The notes under the pieces were generated by a model that ran no database searches, was not told the origin of the DNA, and saw nothing but the letters and a program-made list of their open reading frames with translations. Shown here piece after piece: positions 61,057 through 64,000 of a stretch of DNA of 64,000 nt. Both the position numbers and the translations under genes were made by a program. How positions within the stretch are numbered: the stretch's first letter is position 1; each line of letters begins with the position of its first letter. Source of the stretch: Streptomyces sp. TRM70350 (GTDB lineage: Bacteria > Actinomycetota > Actinomycetes > Streptomycetales > Streptomycetaceae); NCBI RefSeq assembly GCF_019219825.1, contig NZ_JAHUXH010000001.1, positions 662,486-726,485 of the forward strand, written 5' to 3'.

Positions 61057-61992
61057 TCATCCGGTCGCCGGGCGCCCGCGCCCTGCCGGTGATCCGACGC
61101 CCAGGACGCCGAGCATGGCCCGGGTCGCCGGGCTGGGGTTGAAACGGCTCCACGCCAGATACTCGACCCGGCGCGGGCCGTCGACCACCGGGACCAGCGC
61201 CAGTTCCGGATCGTCGGCGGCCAGCGGGCGGATGTACGCCGACGGCATCAGCGCGATGCCGAGTTCCCGGCCGATCAGCCGGGTCATCAGCTCCACGACG
61301 GCGGCCTCGTAGGCGACGTCGCGGACCAGGCCGGCGGCGGTGAACGCCTGGTCGGACTGGGCCCGGGCGGGTGTCCCGGCCGCGAAGTCCACGAAGGTCT
61401 CCCCGGCGATCTCCTCCAGCGTGACCCGGGGCGCGCCCGCGAGCCGGTGCCCGGTCGGCACCACCAGCACATGCCGGTCGTGATCGAGCACGACGCTCTC
61501 CACCCCGGCCGGCCGTTCGCCCTCCGGCAGGCCGAGGAAGGCGATGTCCAGGTCGCCCGCGCGGATCGCCGTCACCAGGTCGTCGCTGCGGCCGGAGCGC
61601 AGGGCGACGCGGACCTCAGGGTGCTGGGCGCGGTACCGCTGGAGCAGCTCGGGTACGTCCACCGCGGCCGCCGTCACGATCACCCCGACGGCGAGCCGCC
61701 CGCGTACCACGCCGGTCGCCGCGGCGGCGTCGGCGGCCGCGCGCTCGGCGGCGGCCAGGCACTCACGGGCACCGGCGACAAATGCCGCTCCGGCACTGGT
61801 CAGTTCGACGCGGCGGCTGGACCGGGCGAAGAGCTGGACCCCCAGCTCGCGTTCCAGACCGGCGATCCGGTGGCTGAGCGAGGACTGCACCACCGAGCAG
61901 CGCTCGGCGGCGCGGGTGAAGTTACGGGTTTCGGCGAGGGCGACGACGTAGCGCATCTGCTGCAGATCCACACATCCATCGTTGTCGTTCAT
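61057..61992 (-). CDS. LysR-family transcriptional regulator
   Basis: An LTTR of about 311 aa. The HTH lies at residues 8-65 (DLQQMRYVVALAETRNFTRA, AERCSVVQSSLSHRIAGLER, ELGVQLFARSSRRVELT), followed by an effector-binding domain (GRLAVGVIVTAAAVDVPELL, ELGIALMPSAYIRPLAADDP). Starts at 62001, 61992 or GTG 61971 are all possible; none has a Shine-Dalgarno. It is divergent from an EamA transporter gene that it probably controls, as is common for LysR/EamA pairs. Confidence 0.88.
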   Translation of the reverse strand: MNDNDGCVDLQQMRYVVALAETRNFTRAAERCSVVQSSLSHRIAGLERELGVQLFARSSRRVELTSAGAAFVAGARECLAAAERAAADAAAATGVVRGRLAVGVIVTAAAVDVPELLQRYRAQHPEVRVALRSGRSDDLVTAIRAGDLDIAFLGLPEGERPAGVESVVLDHDRHVLVVPTGHRLAGAPRVTLEEIAGETFVDFAAGTPARAQSDQAFTAAGLVRDVAYEAAVVELMTRLIGRELGIALMPSAYIRPLAADDPELALVPVVDGPRRVEYLAWSRFNPSPATRAMLGVLGVGSPAGRGRPATG

Positions 61993-61996
61993 GGCT

Positions 61997-62026
61997 GCCA
62001 TGACAAGGATGCTTTGGACTCATGGC
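61997..62026. promoter_or_regulatory. Inverted repeat between LysR and EamA genes
   Basis: GCCATGA (61997-62003), sixteen bases, TCATGGC (62020-62026). The perfect 7-bp arms lie in the 57-bp divergent gap, where an LTTR site is expected. Confidence 0.4.
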
Positions 62027-62049
62027 ACCGGGGATCGAGACTTCCTCGC

Positions 62050-63012
62050 ATGGAGACTCTGACCGAGCGGTCACCGGGCCCGCCGCGGACCGCGTCCGCG
62101 CAGCGGATGGCGACCGTCGCACTGACCGCGCTCGCCCCGGCGGCCTGGGGCACCACGTACGCCGTGACCACGGAACTGCTCCCGCCCGGGCATCCGCTGT
62201 TCGCCGGGCTGATGCGTGCCCTGCCCGCCGGGCTGGTGGGGCTGGCGCTCACCCGGGTGCTCCCGCGCGGGGACTGGTGGTGGAAGGCCGTGGTCCTCGG
62301 CGTGCTCAACATCGGCGCGCTGTTCCCCCTGCTGTTCCTGGCGGCCGAACGGCTCCCCGGCGGGGTCGCCGCCACCCTCGGCGCCACCCAGCCGCTGCTG
62401 GTCGCCGGGCTGGCCATCGCGGTGCTGCACGACCGGCCGACGGCCTGGCGGTGGACCTGGGGTGTGCTCGGCGCGCTCGGCGTCGGACTTGTCGTGCTCG
62501 GACCGCAGGCACGGCTGGACGCCGTCGGGATCCTCGCGGGCCTCGGCGGTACGGCCGCGATGGCCGCCGGGGTCGTCCTCACCAAGCGCTGGGGCCGCCC
62601 CGCGGGGGTGGGGGCCCTGACCCTGGCGGGCTGGCAACTGACGGCGGGCGGACTGCTGCTGCTCCCTCTCGCCCTCGCGATCGACGGGGTGCCGCAGCGG
62701 ATCGACGCCGCGGCGGCCGGAGGCTACCTGTGGCTCGGCAGCATGGGTGGGCTGATCGCGTACACGCTGTGGTTCCGCGGGATCGGGCGGCTGCCCGTCG
62801 GCGCGTCGGCACCGCTGGTCCTGCTGTCCCCGCTGGTCGCGACGGTCGTCGGCATCGGGCTGGGCGAGTCGCTGAGCCTGCTGCAGTCCCTCGGTTTCGT
62901 CGTCGCCCTGACCGCGTTGCTCGCCGCGCAGTTCAACTCCCCGATCCCGCGCGGCCGCGTCGCGCGTGGTGGGCCTGTGGGAGACCACCTCCGAGAGGAG
63001 CGGATTCGATGA
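62050..63012 (+). CDS. EamA-family (DMT superfamily) exporter
   Basis: A 320-aa membrane protein with ten helices made of two EamA repeats (AAWGTTYAVTTELLPPGHPL, LGATQPLLVAGLAIAVLHDR, GAWK-like GGYLWLGSMGGLIAYTLWFR, PLVLLSPLVATVVGIGLGES). DMT members of this type export amino acids or metabolites. Its stop overlaps the ATG of the next gene (ATGA), and a divergent LysR gene probably regulates both. Confidence 0.92.
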   Translation: METLTERSPGPPRTASAQRMATVALTALAPAAWGTTYAVTTELLPPGHPLFAGLMRALPAGLVGLALTRVLPRGDWWWKAVVLGVLNIGALFPLLFLAAERLPGGVAATLGATQPLLVAGLAIAVLHDRPTAWRWTWGVLGALGVGLVVLGPQARLDAVGILAGLGGTAAMAAGVVLTKRWGRPAGVGALTLAGWQLTAGGLLLLPLALAIDGVPQRIDAAAAGGYLWLGSMGGLIAYTLWFRGIGRLPVGASAPLVLLSPLVATVVGIGLGESLSLLQSLGFVVALTALLAAQFNSPIPRGRVARGGPVGDHLREERIR

Positions 63013-63068
63013 CGACAGGTTCGATGAGGACAGGTTCGATGAGGACAGGTTTCATGGAGACCGGTTCT
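63009..63068 (+). repeat. 15-bp tandem repeat carrying four start codons
   Basis: Units ATGACGACAGGTTCG, ATGAGGACAGGTTCG, ATGAGGACAGGTTTC and ATGGAGACCGGTTCT follow one another from 63009. Each ATG after the first is preceded by a purine-rich GAGGACAGG or GACGACAGG segment. Confidence 0.9.
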
Positions 63069-63797
63069 AGGGCGACCCGCAGGACGATCGCCGTGCTCGG
63101 TGCCACCGGCATGGTGGGCAGCCGGGTGATCGACGAGACCCGTGCACGCGGGCACCGGGTGCTCGCGCTGTCCCGGAAGCCCGCGAGCGACGACCCGAAC
63201 GTGACGCCGGTCGCGGTCGACGCGAACGACCCGCACGCCCTGCGTGAGGCGCTGGCGGGCCCCGCGGCCCACGGCGCCGTCCCGGACGCCGTCGTGGTGA
63301 CCGTCCGGACCTTCCCGGCCGACCAGGAGTTCCTGGTCGGTACGACCCGTACCGTGCTGGACATCGCGGCTCCACGGGGTATACGGGTCCTTGTGGTCGG
63401 TGGCGCCGGTGCCTTGCGCAGCCCCGGCGACGGGGATCTGCTGGTCGCCGACAACGCCGCATACGTGCCCGCCGAGTACCGGGCCGTCGCCGTCGCCGGG
63501 GTCGCCCAGTTGCGGGCCTGCCGGGCCCACGGCGGCGCGGACTGGGTGTACCTGAGCCCGCCGGCCCTGCTCGAACCCGGTGAACGCACCGGCCGCTACC
63601 GGCGCGGCACCGACACCCTGCTCACCACCGCCGACGGCCGGTCGTGGATCAGCGCCGAGGACCTGGCCGTCGCCGTGGTCGACGAACTGGACGACCCCGG
63701 TCCCGAGCGCCACATCACGGTGGTCCACCAGGACGCGGAGCCCGATGGTTCCGGCCGGGAGGGGTCCCCGACGGACGCTGTCAGCCTGTCCCCATGA
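63009..63797 (+). CDS. NAD(P)-binding Rossmann protein (atypical SDR)
   Basis: A 262-aa protein with the N-terminal motif IAVLGATGMVGSRVIDETRA typical of NAD(P)H-binding (NmrA/YwnB-like) atypical SDRs. VVVTVRTFPADQEFLVGTTR, VLVVGGAGALRSPGDGDLLV and DWVYLSPPALLEPGERTGRY fit that family; members act as reductases or redox sensors. The first twenty codons are a 15-bp tandem repeat with four in-frame ATGs, so the real start is ambiguous: 63009, 63024, 63039 or 63054. It overlaps the EamA gene by four bases. Confidence 0.87.
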   Translation: MTTGSMRTGSMRTGFMETGSRATRRTIAVLGATGMVGSRVIDETRARGHRVLALSRKPASDDPNVTPVAVDANDPHALREALAGPAAHGAVPDAVVVTVRTFPADQEFLVGTTRTVLDIAAPRGIRVLVVGGAGALRSPGDGDLLVADNAAYVPAEYRAVAVAGVAQLRACRAHGGADWVYLSPPALLEPGERTGRYRRGTDTLLTTADGRSWISAEDLAVAVVDELDDPGPERHITVVHQDAEPDGSGREGSPTDAVSLSP

Positions 63798-64000
63798 AGC
63801 GTTGGCAGTCAGCGATCGGACTCGTGTTGTGCTTGTCGGCCATGCAGCAGGCCAACACCCTGTCCTACCCGGCGTTCTGGAACGACGTCGGCCTGCTCGG
63901 GTTCATCTTCTTCCTCGTGATGCTGTGCATCGGACCGAGGGGGCTGAGAAGGAAGCGGGGAGACGCCCGGGAACAGGATGTCCAACGGCCCCATGACGGT
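63794..64000 (+). CDS. Small membrane protein, cut by window end
   Basis: At least 69 codons remain open to the window edge. MKRWQSAIGLVLCLSAMQQA and LGFIFFLVMLCIGPRGLRRK give two hydrophobic segments and a basic tail. The ATG overlaps the stop of the upstream gene (ATGA), so it would be the third gene of the EamA operon. It is not recognised, and the C-terminus is outside the window. Confidence 0.55.
   Translation, partial: MKRWQSAIGLVLCLSAMQQANTLSYPAFWNDVGLLGFIFFLVMLCIGPRGLRRKRGDAREQDVQRPHDG

Overview
The window is chromosomal DNA from a high-GC actinomycete, almost certainly a Streptomyces. Coding third positions are nearly all G or C and GTG starts are frequent. Streptomyces-typical families recur: DUF397/XRE/DUF574 regulators, DUF5709, DUF5133, SpoIIE-type phosphatases, ANTAR regulators, an actinobacterial proteasome subunit, cholesterol oxidase and a graspetide cluster. 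I found no rRNA, tRNA, CRISPR array, transposase, integrase or phage gene. It reads as a chromosomal region mixing conserved and accessory genes, with about sixty genes and at least four decayed ones.

Layout. 0.4-9 kb: orphan proteasome beta subunit, S51 peptidase, APC permease with a co-transcribed unknown, DUF5709 protein, soluble transhydrogenase, SpoIIE phosphatase and a small stress-type membrane protein. 9-16 kb: Gfo/Idh/MocA oxidoreductase, an aldo/keto reductase pseudogene, the DUF574 methyltransferase/XRE/DUF397 group, a HEAT-like protein, an ABC exporter pseudogene and a DUF5133 protein. 16.1-17.3 kb: a compact tgmA-tgmB graspetide cluster. 17.6-26.5 kb: membrane and metabolic genes, including a fused cytochrome-b/molybdopterin oxidoreductase and a glycosyltransferase/DUF2064/methyltransferase operon next to a sugar-nucleotide epimerase. 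26.6-30 kb: FprA-type ferredoxin reductase behind an iron-box-like site, then a LysR regulator and a DJ-1/PfpI gene that share a helically phased operator motif. 30-35.3 kb: arginase-fold protein, methyltransferase, flavodoxin-like reductase, a repeat-bearing membrane protein and hemerythrin. 35.4-41.5 kb: a CitA/CitB-type two-component system divergent from a tripartite tricarboxylate transporter (tctCBA).

41.6-48 kb: BrkB-type membrane protein, GAF-ANTAR regulator, a 790-bp repetitive gene-free stretch, then histidine kinase plus response regulator-SpoIIE phosphatase, and an Rcp1-like receiver. 48-54.7 kb: dehydrogenase/AhpD-like pair, Tat-secreted cholesterol oxidase, an alginate-lyase-like pseudogene, exported beta-carbonic anhydrase and a TPR protein. 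54.7-61 kb: a tightly overlapping saccharide operon (binding protein, two permeases, YesL-like protein, Tat-exported heparinase-like protein) behind a LacI-type operator; its divergent neighbour, a sugar oxidoreductase, is dead. 61-64 kb: LysR/EamA pair, NAD(P)-binding protein and a truncated small membrane protein.

The points most worth follow-up are: the two-gene graspetide cluster without its usual methyltransferase; a roughly 190-residue repeat insertion inside the ATP-binding domain of the CitA-like kinase; a 26-bp perfect palindrome inside the heparinase-like gene, read with atypical A/T-ending codons; the phased CCATAAGG operators; an orphan PrcB paralogue; and four pseudogenes made by in-gene deletions. 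All functional statements rest on reading motifs by eye, not on database searches.
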